Below, piece by piece: positions 1 to 8,724 of a stretch of DNA of 9,935 nt. Numbering within the stretch: position 1 is the first letter of the stretch; each line of letters begins with the position of its first letter. The notes beneath the pieces were generated by a model. It had not been told where the DNA came from and searched no databases. It saw only the letters and a list, made by a program, of their open reading frames with translations. Source of the stretch: Deltaproteobacteria bacterium (GTDB lineage Bacteria > Myxococcota > Myxococcia > Myxococcales > Myxococcaceae); contig VGRA01000056.1 of assembly GCA_016875515.1 (NCBI GenBank), forward strand, positions 1 through 9,935. Direction: 5' to 3'. The position numbers and the translations under genes are program-made.

Positions 1-20
1 ACCTGGTAGTAGTCAGCCAT
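1..20 (-). CDS. Start of a divergent J-domain (DnaJ-type) protein, partial
   Basis: Read on the minus strand from base 20 down to base 1, the window edge holds ATG followed by codons for MADYYQ and the first two bases (GT) of a valine codon. A D-Y-Y-x-(V/I)-L-G-(V/I) beginning is characteristic of the J domain of DnaJ-family Hsp70 co-chaperones, so this is probably the start of such a gene. A TAG stop lies in frame five codons upstream (35-33) and no other start codon falls between, so the ATG is the only possible start. No good Shine-Dalgarno sits at normal distance; a GAGAGGGG on the minus strand (44-37) is 16 bases away. Only six complete residues are visible, so the family call is an inference from a very short match. 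Confidence 0.45.
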
Positions 21-109
21 GTCGGCCGAAAGCTAACCCCTCTCGCGCCGCAGGCCACCGCCTTTCGTCCGCGCCGCAGCGCCCCGGGTGCACTAGACTG
101 GAATCCGCC

Positions 110-784
110 GTGTCCATTCGGGTCCTGCTCGCAGCGCTGCTGTCCGTCACGCCCGTCCCCGTCTCTGCCCAGGACGCCGGGGCGGGGGAGCCCCTTGACC
201 GGGTGGTGGCGGTCATCAACCGCGAAGTCGTCACGCTCTCCGAGTTGCGCTTCGAGGCACGCGTGGCGCTGGCCCACGCCGGCAGGCCCGAGGCGCTCGC
301 AGCGCCCCTCGACGGGCCGCTCCTGCGCTCCACCCTGGACTACGTGGTGGGCCAGCGGCTGCAGGTGGCGGAAGCGGATAAGTTGCAGGCCTTCTACGTG
401 GAGCAACAGGAAGTGGAGGCGGCGCTGTTCGCGTTCGAGCGCCGGCTGGGCGGTCCGGAGGCGGTGACGGCGTTGCTCGTCTTGGAGGACATGGGACGGG
501 AGGCGCTCGCGGCGGTCATCTCGCGGCGTATCCGCGCCGAGCGCGCGTTGGATGGAAAGCTGCGCCTCAAGGCGCAGGTGTCGGACGCCGAGGTGCGGCG
601 TGCCTGGGAGGTCAGTCCGGGGAGCCGCGCCCAGCCGTTCGACGCAGTTCGAGCGGAGATCCGGGACCGGCTCACCCGCGAGCGCTACCGCGCACTCGCC
701 CAATCAGAGTTCGCGCGCCTGCGCCGGGCAGCGGACGTCCGGGTGGTAGCCCCAGCCGACTGGGCCCTGGAGCCCCCGCCGTGA
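110..784 (+). CDS. SurA-N-like secreted protein without a parvulin domain
   Basis: Predicted 224-residue exported protein. Residues 1-20 form a signal peptide: MSIR, a hydrophobic stretch, then VSA followed by QD as a likely signal peptidase I site. Residues 29-50 (LDRVVAVINREVVTLSEL) closely resemble the start of the SurA/PpiD N-terminal chaperone domain. The rest is mostly helical and charged. The C-terminal part (about 178-214, ending ADVRVV) resembles the helix that follows the PPIase domain in SurA, but the parvulin domain normally between is missing. SurA proteins chaperone outer-membrane proteins in the periplasm; a chaperone role here is inference and isomerase activity is unlikely. 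The start is GTG; a weak GGA (100-102) precedes it by 7 bases. The TGA stop overlaps the GTG start of the next gene by 4 bases (GTGA), indicating translational coupling with rimI. Confidence 0.8.
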   Translation: MSIRVLLAALLSVTPVPVSAQDAGAGEPLDRVVAVINREVVTLSELRFEARVALAHAGRPEALAAPLDGPLLRSTLDYVVGQRLQVAEADKLQAFYVEQQEVEAALFAFERRLGGPEAVTALLVLEDMGREALAAVISRRIRAERALDGKLRLKAQVSDAEVRRAWEVSPGSRAQPFDAVRAEIRDRLTRERYRALAQSEFARLRRAADVRVVAPADWALEPPP

Positions 785-1230
785 GCGGGCTGCGGCTCCG
801 GAGGATGACCGAGCAGGATCTGGACCGGGTGATGGAGCTCTCCAACGCCTCCTTCCAGTTTCCGTGGAGCCGCAATCTCTTCGCCCGGGAACTCGACCAT
901 GAGTGGTCCGTGGTGACGCTGGCGATCCCGCCGGGGGACGCTCCCGCCGTGGGCTTCCTCGTCTCGTGGGTGGTGCACGACGAACTGCACATCCTGAACA
1001 TCGCCACGGATCCGCGATGGCGGCGCCGCGGGGTTGCCGCGGTCCTGCTCGCCGAGGCCTTCTCCCGCGCCCGAGCCGCCCGTTGCACCCTCGCCACGCT
1101 CGAGGTCCGCCGCAGCAACGAGGGGGCGCTCCTCCTCTATAAAGCGGAGGGGTTCCGCCGGGTGGGAATCCGCCCCCGCTACTACCAGGAAGAGGGGGAG
1201 GACGCCGTGGTGATGGTGAAGGACCTGTGA
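781..1230 (+). CDS. rimI: Ribosomal protein S18-alanine N-acetyltransferase RimI
   Basis: A 149-residue GNAT-family enzyme. RimI acetylates the N-terminal alanine of ribosomal protein S18 in the cytoplasm using acetyl-CoA. GNAT motif A is seen at residues 75-88 (ATDPRWRRRGVAAV, with the R-R-x-G-x-A acetyl-CoA loop). The segment TLEVRRSNEGALLLY contains E108 and Y120, spaced exactly as the catalytic E103/Y115 pair of E. coli RimI. The C-terminal RPRYYQEEGEDAVVM is also typical of RimI. Length matches the family (about 150). The start is GTG overlapping the stop of the upstream gene (GTGA). It ends 6 bases before the -35 of the str-operon promoter, so it belongs to the upstream unit, although readthrough is possible. 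A different GNAT substrate cannot be excluded from sequence alone. Confidence 0.9.
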   Translation: MSGLRLRRMTEQDLDRVMELSNASFQFPWSRNLFARELDHEWSVVTLAIPPGDAPAVGFLVSWVVHDELHILNIATDPRWRRRGVAAVLLAEAFSRARAARCTLATLEVRRSNEGALLLYKAEGFRRVGIRPRYYQEEGEDAVVMVKDL

Positions 1231-1236
1231 GGGGGA

Positions 1237-1265
1237 TTGACAGCCGGGGCTTGGACCTTTATAAG
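1237..1265 (+). promoter_or_regulatory. Near-consensus sigma70 promoter of the str operon
   Basis: A perfect TTGACA -35 (1237-1242), a 17-base spacer and TATAAG -10 (1260-1265) lie in the 88-base gap between rimI and rpsL. The predicted transcription start is near 1272, giving a leader of about 47 bases. This is the closest match to the sigma70 consensus that I see in the window and fits the expected high expression of S12, S7, EF-G and EF-Tu. The start site is predicted, not measured. Confidence 0.8.
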
Positions 1266-1284
1266 CGCGAGCCTTTTTCAAGTA

Positions 1285-1297
1285 CCCCGTGTCGGGG
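1285..1297 (+). promoter_or_regulatory. Small hairpin in the rpsL leader
   Basis: CCCCG (1285-1289) and CGGGG (1293-1297) form a 5-bp stem with a 3-base TGT loop, 12 bases before the rpsL Shine-Dalgarno AGGA (1309-1312). Its 5' half is part of an 11-base sequence repeated exactly in the rpsJ leader. A regulatory role is inference; it may simply stabilise the 5' end of the transcript. Confidence 0.4.
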
Positions 1298-1318
1298 AGA
1301 CGCAGTACAGGACTGGAA

Positions 1319-1690
1319 ATGCCGACGATCAATCAGCTGATCCGCAAAGGCCGCGAGAAGCTCAACTACAAGGGCAAGTCTCCCGCGCTGAAGCAGAGCC
1401 CGCAGAAGCGTGGCGTCTGCACCCGCGTTTACACCACCACCCCGAAGAAGCCGAACTCCGCGCTCCGCAAGGTCGCCCGCGTTCGGCTGACCAACGGGAT
1501 CGAGGTCACCTCCTACATTCCGGGCGTTGGCCACAACCTCCAGGAGCACTCGGTGGTCATGATCCGCGGTGGCCGCGTCAAGGACCTCCCGGGCGTCCGC
1601 TACCACATCATCCGCGGCACGCTGGACAGCGTCGGTGTCCAGGGCCGCAAGCAGAGCCGCTCCAAGTACGGCGCGAAGAAGCCGAGCTGA
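1319..1690 (+). CDS. rpsL: 30S ribosomal protein S12
   Basis: S12 (123 residues, usual length) sits at the 30S decoding centre and monitors codon-anticodon pairing. The sequence contains the hallmark segments [20 protein letters not shown] (29-48) and [23 protein letters not shown] (71-96). The lysines at 43 and 88 (K42 and K87 in mature E. coli numbering), where streptomycin-resistance mutations occur, are both wild type, as are D89 and P91. D89 is the residue that is methylthiolated in some bacteria. The start MPTINQL matches the family; an in-frame GTG ten codons upstream (1289) lies inside the leader hairpin region and is rejected. AGGA (1309-1312) is 6 bases from the ATG. It is the first gene of the str operon, 18 bases before rpsG. 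Confidence 0.98.
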   Translation: MPTINQLIRKGREKLNYKGKSPALKQSPQKRGVCTRVYTTTPKKPNSALRKVARVRLTNGIEVTSYIPGVGHNLQEHSVVMIRGGRVKDLPGVRYHIIRGTLDSVGVQGRKQSRSKYGAKKPS

Positions 1691-1708
1691 GAAAGGTAGA
1701 GCCAAGTC

Positions 1709-2179
1709 ATGCCACGTCGTCACGTAGCGGAAAAGCGCCGCATCCTCCCGGACCCCAAGTTTCAGGACCGGCTCGTGTCCAAGTTCATGAACGACCTGAT
1801 GCGCAAGGGTCGTAAGTCCATTGCCGAGCGGATCTGCTACGGCGCGTTCGATCTCATCGAGGAGCGCGCCAAGCAGGACCCCCTCACTCTCTTCAAGAAG
1901 GCGCTCGACAACGTTAAGCCCGTCTTGGAGGTGAAGAGCCGCCGCGTCGGTGGCGCGACCTACCAGGTGCCCGTGGAGGTCCGCCAGGACCGCCGCGTTG
2001 CGCTCGGAATGCGCTGGATCATCCTGTACGCCAAGGCCCGAGGCGAGAAGACCATGCAGGAGAAGCTGGCCGGCGAGATCATGGACGCCGCCAACAACCG
2101 CGGCAACGCGGTGAAGAAGCGCGAGGACACCCACAAGATGGCCGAGGCCAACAAGGCCTTCGCCCACTACCGCTGGTAG
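1709..2179 (+). CDS. rpsG: 30S ribosomal protein S7
   Basis: S7 (156 residues, usual bacterial length) nucleates assembly of the 30S head by binding the 3' major domain of 16S rRNA and lines the E site. The N-terminal [10 protein letters not shown], the central [16 protein letters not shown] (81-96) and the C-terminal [15 protein letters not shown] are family hallmarks. It starts 18 bases after the rpsL stop with AAAGG (1692-1696) 12 bases before the ATG, a rather long spacing. In E. coli S7 represses its own operon through the rpsL-rpsG intergenic RNA, which is about 100 bases there; the 18-base gap here leaves no room for an equivalent structure, so that control is probably absent or moved. 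A strong hairpin follows the gene before fusA. Confidence 0.98.
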   Translation: MPRRHVAEKRRILPDPKFQDRLVSKFMNDLMRKGRKSIAERICYGAFDLIEERAKQDPLTLFKKALDNVKPVLEVKSRRVGGATYQVPVEVRQDRRVALGMRWIILYAKARGEKTMQEKLAGEIMDAANNRGNAVKKREDTHKMAEANKAFAHYRW

Positions 2180-2202
2180 TCCCAGCCGGTCGGTCGTTTT
2201 AC

Positions 2203-2237
2203 AGGCCCGCTTCCCGGTCTTGACCGGGGGCGGGCCT
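2203..2237 (+). promoter_or_regulatory. 14-bp GC hairpin between rpsG and fusA
   Basis: AGGCCCGC (2203-2210) pairs with GCGGGCCT (2230-2237), and CCCGGT (2213-2218) pairs with ACCGGG (2223-2228) around a CTTG loop. The only interruption is a small internal loop (TT opposite G). Only TT follows the stem, so a classical U-tract is missing. The hairpin ends 10 bases before the fusA Shine-Dalgarno GGAG (2248-2251). It could be a partial terminator (attenuator), an RNase processing or stability element, or a binding site for a ribosomal protein such as S7; the sequence does not decide between these. Confidence 0.65.
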
Positions 2238-2257
2238 TCGTCCATCTGGAGCATCCC

Positions 2258-4348
2258 ATGGCCCGCGAACATCCACTCGAGCGCTACCGCAACATCGGCA
2301 TCATGGCGCACATCGACGCCGGCAAGACCACCACCACGGAGCGGATCCTGTTCTACACGGGGGCCATCCACAAGATGGGGGAGGTGCACGAGGGCACCAC
2401 CGTCACGGATTGGATGGTGCAGGAGCGCGAGCGCGGCATCACCATCACCTCCGCCGCCATCACCGCCTTCTGGAGCCGCTCGGACCAGGAGTACCGCGTC
2501 AACATCATCGACACGCCGGGGCACGTGGACTTCACCATCGAGGTTGAGCGCAGCCTCCGCGTGCTGGACGGGGCCGTGGCCCTGTTCGACGGCGTCAACG
2601 GCGTGGAGCCGCAGAGCGAGACCGTCTGGCGGCAGGCGGACCGGTACCAGGTGCCCCGCGTCTGTTTCGTCAACAAGATGGACCGCGTTGGCGCGGACTT
2701 CCAGATGTCCGTCCAGTCCATCCGCGAACGGCTCCACGCGCAGCCGCTGTGCGTGCAGCTGCCGCTGGGCGTGGAGGACCAGCACCGCGGGGTGATCGAC
2801 CTGGTCCGGATGAAGGCGCTCGTCTTCCACGAATCCGAGCAGGGCAGCCGCTTCGACGAGGTGGAGATCCCCGCCGAGCTCACCGCCCAGGCGGAAGTGT
2901 ACCGGTCCGCGCTGCTGGAGTCCGTTGCCGAGGTGGACGACGCGCTCATGGAGAAGTACCTGGAGGGCAAGGAGATCTCGGAGCAGGAGATCCGCGGCGC
3001 CATCCGCAAGGGCTGCATTGGCCTCAAGTTCTTCCCGGTCTTCTGCGGGTCCGCGTTCAAGCACAAGGGGGTGCAGCCACTGCTGGATGGGATCGTGGAC
3101 TACCTGCCCAGCCCGCTGGACGTTCCGCCGGTCCAGGGCAAGACGCCCAAGGGAGAGGACGCGCTCCGGAAGACGGACGACAAGGAGCCTTTTGCGGCGC
3201 TGGCGTTCAAGATCATGACGGACCCGTTCGTGGGCACGCTCACGTTCATCCGCGCCTACTCCGGGCGCCTGGAAAGCGGGGACGCGGTGTGGAACCCGGT
3301 CAAGAACAAGCGCGAGCGGGTGGGGCGCCTGGTCCAGATGCGTGCAGACAAGCGGGACGAGATCCAGGAGGTGCTCGCCGGGGACATCGCCGCGCTGGTG
3401 GGGCTGAAGTTCGCCACTACCGGGGACACGCTGTGCCGGGAGGACAAGCCGGTCATCTTGGAGAAGATAGACTTCCCGGAACCGGTGATCAGCATCACCA
3501 TCGAGCCCAGGACCAAGGCGGACCAGGACAAGCTCGGTGGCTCGCTCGCCAAGCTGGCCATCGAGGACCCGTCGTTCCGCGTGCGCACGGACGAGGAGAC
3601 GGGCCAGACCCTCATCTCCGGCATGGGCGAGCTGCACCTCGAGATCATCGTTGACCGCCTGGTTCGCGAGTTCAAGGTGGAGGCCAACGTGGGTAAACCC
3701 CAGGTGGCCTACCGCGAGACCATCACCGGCGAGAGCGAGGCCGAGGGGAAGTTCATCCGCCAGTCCGGCGGCAAGGGGCAGTACGGCCACGTGAGGATCC
3801 GCGTGAGGCCCAACGCGCGCGGCAAGGGATTCGAGTTCATCAACTCCATCAAGGGGGGATCCATCCCGGCCGATTTCGTCAAGCCCGCCGCGGAGGGGAT
3901 GGAGGAGGCCACCCACAGCGGCCCCTTCGCCGGGTTCCCGGTACTCGACGTGGTGGCGGAGCTCGTGGACGGCAGCTTCCACGAGGTGGACAGCTCGGAC
4001 GTGGCGTTCCGCATCGCGGGCGGCATGGCCATGAAGGACGCGCTGCAGCAGGCGGCGCCGGCGCTGCTCGAGCCGGTCATGCAGGGAGAGGTGGTCACCC
4101 CCGAGGAGTACATGGGGGACGTGATCGGGGACCTCAATGCGCGCCGCGGGAAGATCCTCGGCATGGCCATGCGGCCGGGCGTCCAGGTCATCTCTGCCGA
4201 GGTGCCGCTCTCGTCCCTCTTCGGCTACGCCACGGACCTGCGCAGCAAGACCCAGGGCCGGGCCACCTTCTCCATGAAGTTCGACCACTACGACACCCCA
4301 CCGCCCAACATTGCGCGTGAGACCCAGCTGCGCGTGCGCGGCTACTAA
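2258..4348 (+). CDS. fusA: Translation elongation factor G
   Basis: EF-G (696 residues, usual length about 700) is the GTPase that drives translocation of tRNAs and mRNA and, with RRF, ribosome recycling. GTPase motifs are complete: P-loop [10 protein letters not shown] (17-26), switch I with RERGITIT (57-64), DTPGH (85-89), NKMD (139-142) and GSAF (264-267). Domain III has SGMGELHLE (454-462). Domain IV has GGKGQYGHV (504-512) and [10 protein letters not shown] (575-584), which matches the tip loop that enters the decoding site and carries the diphthamide-like conserved histidine. Domain V runs to about 680. The last residues ([11 protein letters not shown]) differ from the usual short acidic/basic EF-G tail. 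GGAG at 2248-2251 is 6 bases from the ATG. Many bacteria of this type carry EF-G paralogues; operon position and intact motifs support the canonical translocase. Confidence 0.98.
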   Translation: MAREHPLERYRNIGIMAHIDAGKTTTTERILFYTGAIHKMGEVHEGTTVTDWMVQERERGITITSAAITAFWSRSDQEYRVNIIDTPGHVDFTIEVERSLRVLDGAVALFDGVNGVEPQSETVWRQADRYQVPRVCFVNKMDRVGADFQMSVQSIRERLHAQPLCVQLPLGVEDQHRGVIDLVRMKALVFHESEQGSRFDEVEIPAELTAQAEVYRSALLESVAEVDDALMEKYLEGKEISEQEIRGAIRKGCIGLKFFPVFCGSAFKHKGVQPLLDGIVDYLPSPLDVPPVQGKTPKGEDALRKTDDKEPFAALAFKIMTDPFVGTLTFIRAYSGRLESGDAVWNPVKNKRERVGRLVQMRADKRDEIQEVLAGDIAALVGLKFATTGDTLCREDKPVILEKIDFPEPVISITIEPRTKADQDKLGGSLAKLAIEDPSFRVRTDEETGQTLISGMGELHLEIIVDRLVREFKVEANVGKPQVAYRETITGESEAEGKFIRQSGGKGQYGHVRIRVRPNARGKGFEFINSIKGGSIPADFVKPAAEGMEEATHSGPFAGFPVLDVVAELVDGSFHEVDSSDVAFRIAGGMAMKDALQQAAPALLEPVMQGEVVTPEEYMGDVIGDLNARRGKILGMAMRPGVQVISAEVPLSSLFGYATDLRSKTQGRATFSMKFDHYDTPPPNIARETQLRVRGY

Positions 4349-4350
4349 CA

Positions 4351-4476
4351 GGCGTGCGGAGCGCTGACGCTGCCGTGATACGCCGTTTGCGCGACTGAGC
4401 GCCTTTGGGCTAGGACGCCCGCCGCCGGCGCGAATCACCCCACCCAACCCGACGGCCCCACCGGCCCGTCACCTCA
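4351..4476 (+). promoter_or_regulatory. fusA-tuf spacer with weak hairpins, possible promoter and C-rich leader
   Basis: The 139-base gap holds several weak signals. AGCG-CTGA-CGCT (4360-4371) lies inside an outer GGCGT/ACGCC pair (4351-4355, 4380-4384). TTGCGC (4387-4392), 18 bases, then TAGGAC (4411-4416) could be a weak sigma70 promoter for tuf, though the latter also lies in the loop of GGGC-TAGGAC-GCCC (4407-4420). The stretch 4434-4476 is strongly C-rich and unstructured, as in Rho-utilisation or single-stranded leader regions. The tuf Shine-Dalgarno GGAG is at 4479-4482. None of these is strong alone; a second entry point giving extra EF-Tu transcript is plausible. Confidence 0.3.
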
Positions 4477-4487
4477 GCGGAGCGAAG

Positions 4488-5678
<1,191 letters not shown>

Positions 5679-5705
5679 CCACTGACACGACAAACTGCTG
5701 AAATC

Positions 5706-5741
5706 CGGGCCCGGGACGGCCGCAACCGCTTCCCGGGCCCG
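5706..5741 (+). terminator. Strong GC hairpin downstream of tuf, terminator-like without U-tract
   Basis: An exact 11-base inverted repeat, CGGGCCCGGGA (5706-5716) and TCCCGGGCCCG (5731-5741), encloses a 14-base loop that can pair further (CGG/CCG at 5717-5719 and 5726-5728). A second small hairpin, CCCG-CTGAT-CGGG (5742-5754), follows directly. No T-run follows, so it is not a textbook intrinsic terminator. Its place just after tuf suggests it ends or trims part of the str transcripts and protects their 3' end while allowing some readthrough into the S10 genes. Termination is inferred. Confidence 0.6.
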
Positions 5742-5759
5742 CCCGCTGATCGGGTCGTT

Positions 5760-5811
5760 GAAGAAAAAAGTGACGAGGGAGTTGCAATCGGAAACCGGGC
5801 AGTGGTAATCA
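5760..5811 (+). promoter_or_regulatory. Predicted promoter of the S10 operon with upstream A-tract
   Basis: TTGCAA (5782-5787), an 18-base spacer and TAATCA (5806-5811) form a plausible sigma70 promoter. A rare A-rich stretch in this GC-rich DNA, GAAGAAAAAAG (about 5759-5769), falls about 50-58 bases upstream of the predicted start near 5818, where an UP element would bind the alpha subunit of RNA polymerase. The leader would be about 100 bases. An alternative, weaker pair is CTGACA (5840-5845), 18 bases, TTGTAC (5864-5869). Confidence 0.55.
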
Positions 5812-5833
5812 GCGCGCCCCCCGGCGTCGCAGC

Positions 5834-5848
5834 GGTTCTCTGACAACC
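5834..5848 (+). promoter_or_regulatory. boxA-like element in the rpsJ leader
   Basis: GGTTCTCTGACAACC matches the E. coli rRNA boxA (TGCTCTTTAACAA) at 9 of 13 positions when aligned from 5834, and resembles the TTCTTTGACAA form seen before 16S rRNA in several bacteria. boxA RNA is bound by NusB with S10 (NusE) to assemble antitermination complexes. It would lie about 17 bases into the leader RNA from the predicted promoter, upstream of the gene for S10 itself. Two alternative short stems share it (GGTT/AACC; GACAA 5842-5846 with TTGTC 5856-5860). The match is short and could be chance; part of it also serves as the -35 of the alternative promoter. Confidence 0.35.
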
Positions 5849-5917
5849 AGGAAGCTTGTCGAGTTGTACGGCAGACCCCGTGTCGTCGTCTGAAGGAAGA
5901 GAAGGGTTCAGGAAAGA

Positions 5918-6226
<309 letters not shown>

Positions 6227-6249
6227 TCAAGGACTCGAGGAATGCGCTC

Positions 6250-6873
6250 ATGGCGAAATTCGACGTTGTAGACCTGGACATGAAGAAGGTCGGCGAGCTG
6301 GAGCTCTCCGACGCAGTCTTCGGCGCTGAGCCGAACGCCAACCTCTTCTACGAGGTGGCCAAGGCCCAGCAGATCAACCGTCGCCGCGGAACCGTGGCGG
6401 TGAAGAACAGTTCGCTCGTCTCTGGTGGCGGAAAGAAGCCCTGGAAGCAGAAGGGCACCGGCCGCGCCCGCCAGGGCTCCACCCGCGCCTCCCACTGGGT
6501 GGGCGGCGGCAAGGCCATGGGTCCCAAGCCGCGCGACTACACCTACCGCCCGCCCAAGTCGGTGCGGAAGGGGGCCCTCCGTGCGGCGCTGTCGCTGAGG
6601 GCGAGGGAGAAGGCGCTCGTGATCCTGAGCGACTTCAAGCTGGGCGAGGCCAAGAGCAAGAAGGCCTTCGAGGCGCTGACCAAGCGGCTCAAGCTGAAGA
6701 ATGCGCTGGTGGTGGAGATGAAGGCCAACACCGAGGCCCACCGCTCCATCCGCAATCTGGCATCGTTCGACGTGCTCGCCCCCGAGGGTGTGAACGTGGA
6801 GTCCATTCTCCGCCACAAGCAGTTGGTGCTGACCCAGTCGGCCGCCAAGCAGCTGGAGGGTTCGCTGTCATGA
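6250..6873 (+). CDS. rplD: 50S ribosomal protein L4
   Basis: L4 (207 residues, usual length) binds 23S rRNA domain I early in 50S assembly, and its long loop lines the exit tunnel at the constriction. The loop is recognisable at about residues 58-100: [19 protein letters not shown] (59-77) then [17 protein letters not shown]68 corresponds to the E. coli K63 position where macrolide-resistance changes occur and is unaltered. GAGGAA (6237-6242) is 7 bases before the ATG. An out-of-frame ATG (6242-6244) sits inside the gap but would not be served by a Shine-Dalgarno. In gammaproteobacteria L4 represses the S10 operon through a leader structure; I see no sequence proof of that here. The stop overlaps the rplW start (ATGA). 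Confidence 0.98.
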   Translation: MAKFDVVDLDMKKVGELELSDAVFGAEPNANLFYEVAKAQQINRRRGTVAVKNSSLVSGGGKKPWKQKGTGRARQGSTRASHWVGGGKAMGPKPRDYTYRPPKSVRKGALRAALSLRAREKALVILSDFKLGEAKSKKAFEALTKRLKLKNALVVEMKANTEAHRSIRNLASFDVLAPEGVNVESILRHKQLVLTQSAAKQLEGSLS

Positions 6874-7163
6874 AGATCACCCAGGTCATCAAGGGTCCGC
6901 TCATCACCGAGAAGCTGGACCGCGCCCGCGAATCCTTCCGCCAGTACTCCTTCATCGTGGACCGAGAGGCTACCAAGCACGACGTGGGGCGCGCGGTGGA
7001 GACGCTCTTCAACGTCAAGGTGGAGGCCGTGCGTACCATCATCATGCGCGGCAAGCCTAAGCGGATGGGCCGCAGCATGGGCCAGCGCTCCAACTTCAAG
7101 AAGGCCATCGTGACCCTGAAGGAAGGGGACAAGATCGAGCTCTTCGAGGGGGCCGCGGCGTAA
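6870..7163 (+). CDS. rplW: 50S ribosomal protein L23
   Basis: L23 (97 residues) sits at the tunnel exit and is the docking site for trigger factor and SRP. The N-terminal [15 protein letters not shown] (7-21), the [19 protein letters not shown] segment (26-44) and the basic loop [19 protein letters not shown] (61-79) are typical. The ATG overlaps the TGA of rplD by 4 bases, so translation is coupled; GGAGGG (6855-6860) inside rplD gives a Shine-Dalgarno 9 bases upstream. The TAA stop lies in the loop of a 7-bp GC hairpin. Confidence 0.97.
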   Translation: MKITQVIKGPLITEKLDRARESFRQYSFIVDREATKHDVGRAVETLFNVKVEAVRTIIMRGKPKRMGRSMGQRSNFKKAIVTLKEGDKIELFEGAAA

Positions 7164-7170
7164 GCCGCGG
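7153..7170 (+). promoter_or_regulatory. Hairpin with GTAA loop spanning the rplW stop codon
   Basis: CCGCGGC (7153-7159) and GCCGCGG (7164-7170) form a perfect 7-bp stem closed by GTAA (7160-7163), a GNRA-type tetraloop. The loop contains the rplW TAA stop (7161-7163). The 3' strand ends with the first two bases of the rplB Shine-Dalgarno-like GGGA (7169-7172), so the structure partly hides it. A ribosome finishing rplW would melt the stem, suggesting translational coupling to rplB; this role is inferred. Confidence 0.5.
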
Positions 7171-7180
7171 GAACTGAACC

Positions 7181-8029
<849 letters not shown>

Positions 8030-8048
8030 GGGATAGAGGAGCGCCAAC

Positions 8049-8342
8049 ATGGCTCGTTCGATCAAGAAGGGTCCGTTCGTCGACAACCACCTTTCCAAGA
8101 AGGTCGAGGAGATGGTGAAGTCGAACAAGAAGCAGGTGGTGAAGACCTGGTCTCGCCGCTCCACCATCATTCCCGAGTTCATCGGGCACACCTTCGCGGT
8201 GCACAACGGGAAGAAGTTCGTCCCGGTGTTCGTCACCGAGAACATGGTGGGCCACAAGCTCGGCGAGTTCGCACCCACCCGCTCCTTCGGTGGCCACTCG
8301 GCCGAGAAGAAGGTCGCCAAGCCTGCCGCGGGCGGGAAGTAA
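8049..8342 (+). CDS. rpsS: 30S ribosomal protein S19
   Basis: S19 (97 residues, usual 92-96) forms a complex with S13 in the 30S head and contacts the A-site tRNA and the inter-subunit bridge. Family hallmarks: [12 protein letters not shown] (1-12), [20 protein letters not shown] (32-51) and the C-terminal [19 protein letters not shown] (65-83). AGAGGAG (8035-8041), the strongest Shine-Dalgarno in the cluster, is 7 bases before the ATG. The short lysine/alanine-rich tail adds a few residues compared with E. coli. Confidence 0.98.
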   Translation: MARSIKKGPFVDNHLSKKVEEMVKSNKKQVVKTWSRRSTIIPEFIGHTFAVHNGKKFVPVFVTENMVGHKLGEFAPTRSFGGHSAEKKVAKPAAGGK

Positions 8343-8354
8343 GAGGAACGCACC

Positions 8355-8702
8355 ATGGAATACCAGGCACACCTCCGTCACGCCCGCATGGCCCCTCGCA
8401 AGCTGGGGCTCGTCGCGGACCTCGTGCGCGGCAAGAATGTGGGGAGCGCGCTCGCCATCCTGAAGTACACCAAGCGCGCGGCGGCCAAGCCCATCGAGAA
8501 GCTGGTGAAGAGCGCCATCGCCAACGCCACGGATAAGAGCAAGGGTGCCGTGGACATCGACACGCTCTTCGTCAAGGAGATCCGCGTGGACCAGGGCCCC
8601 AGCAGCCGCCGGTTCATGCCCCGCGCCATGGGGCGCGCCACCAAGGTCACGAAGAAGACCAGCCACGTTCACGTGGTACTCGCCGAGGCGAAGAAGAAGT
8701 AG
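8355..8702 (+). CDS. rplV: 50S ribosomal protein L22
   Basis: L22 (115 residues, usual about 110-115) contacts all domains of 23S rRNA, and its beta-hairpin, together with L4, narrows the exit tunnel. Seen: [19 protein letters not shown] (9-27), the core helix region SAIANATD, and the hairpin segment [17 protein letters not shown] (79-95) ending TSHVHVVL. No deletion is visible in the hairpin where macrolide resistance changes occur. AGAGGAA (8342-8348) overlaps the rpsS stop codon and lies 6 bases before the ATG. The following gene begins 22 bases after the stop. Confidence 0.97.
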   Translation: MEYQAHLRHARMAPRKLGLVADLVRGKNVGSALAILKYTKRAAAKPIEKLVKSAIANATDKSKGAVDIDTLFVKEIRVDQGPSSRRFMPRAMGRATKVTKKTSHVHVVLAEAKKK

Positions 8703-8711
8703 GGAAAGGTC

Positions 8712-8717
8712 AGGGAG
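8712..8717 (+). promoter_or_regulatory. Ribosome binding site deciding the rpsC TTG start
   Basis: AGGGAG lies 7 bases before the TTG at 8725, the normal spacing. No ATG or GTG occurs in frame between the rplV stop (8702) and the conserved [12 protein letters not shown] sequence, so this site fixes the start. Confidence 0.85.
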
Positions 8718-8724
8718 AAACGCT

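Noticed and set aside
94..99. TAGACT as a -10 element for the gene at 110
   Set aside because: No acceptable -35 lies 16-18 bases upstream; the promoter of this gene may be elsewhere in 1-109 or of another sigma type, so I do not call it.
1289..1318. Upstream GTG that would extend S12 by ten residues
   Set aside because: It lies in the leader hairpin, the extra residues are not in the S12 family, and the ATG at 1319 has a well-spaced AGGA.
1446..1582. Streptomycin-resistance changes in S12
   Set aside because: Checked K43, K88 and P91 (with-Met numbering): all are the wild-type residues.
1259..4447. Open frame of over 1000 codons on the minus strand across rpsL, rpsG and fusA
   Set aside because: It is an antisense shadow caused by GC-rich third positions in the real genes; the translation is low-complexity, rich in H, L, R, V and D, and resembles no protein family, while the + strand genes are unmistakable.
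8545..8724. Upstream in-frame extension of S3
   Set aside because: It overlaps rplV in another frame and adds an arginine/serine-rich shadow sequence; the family starts at GQKVHPIG.
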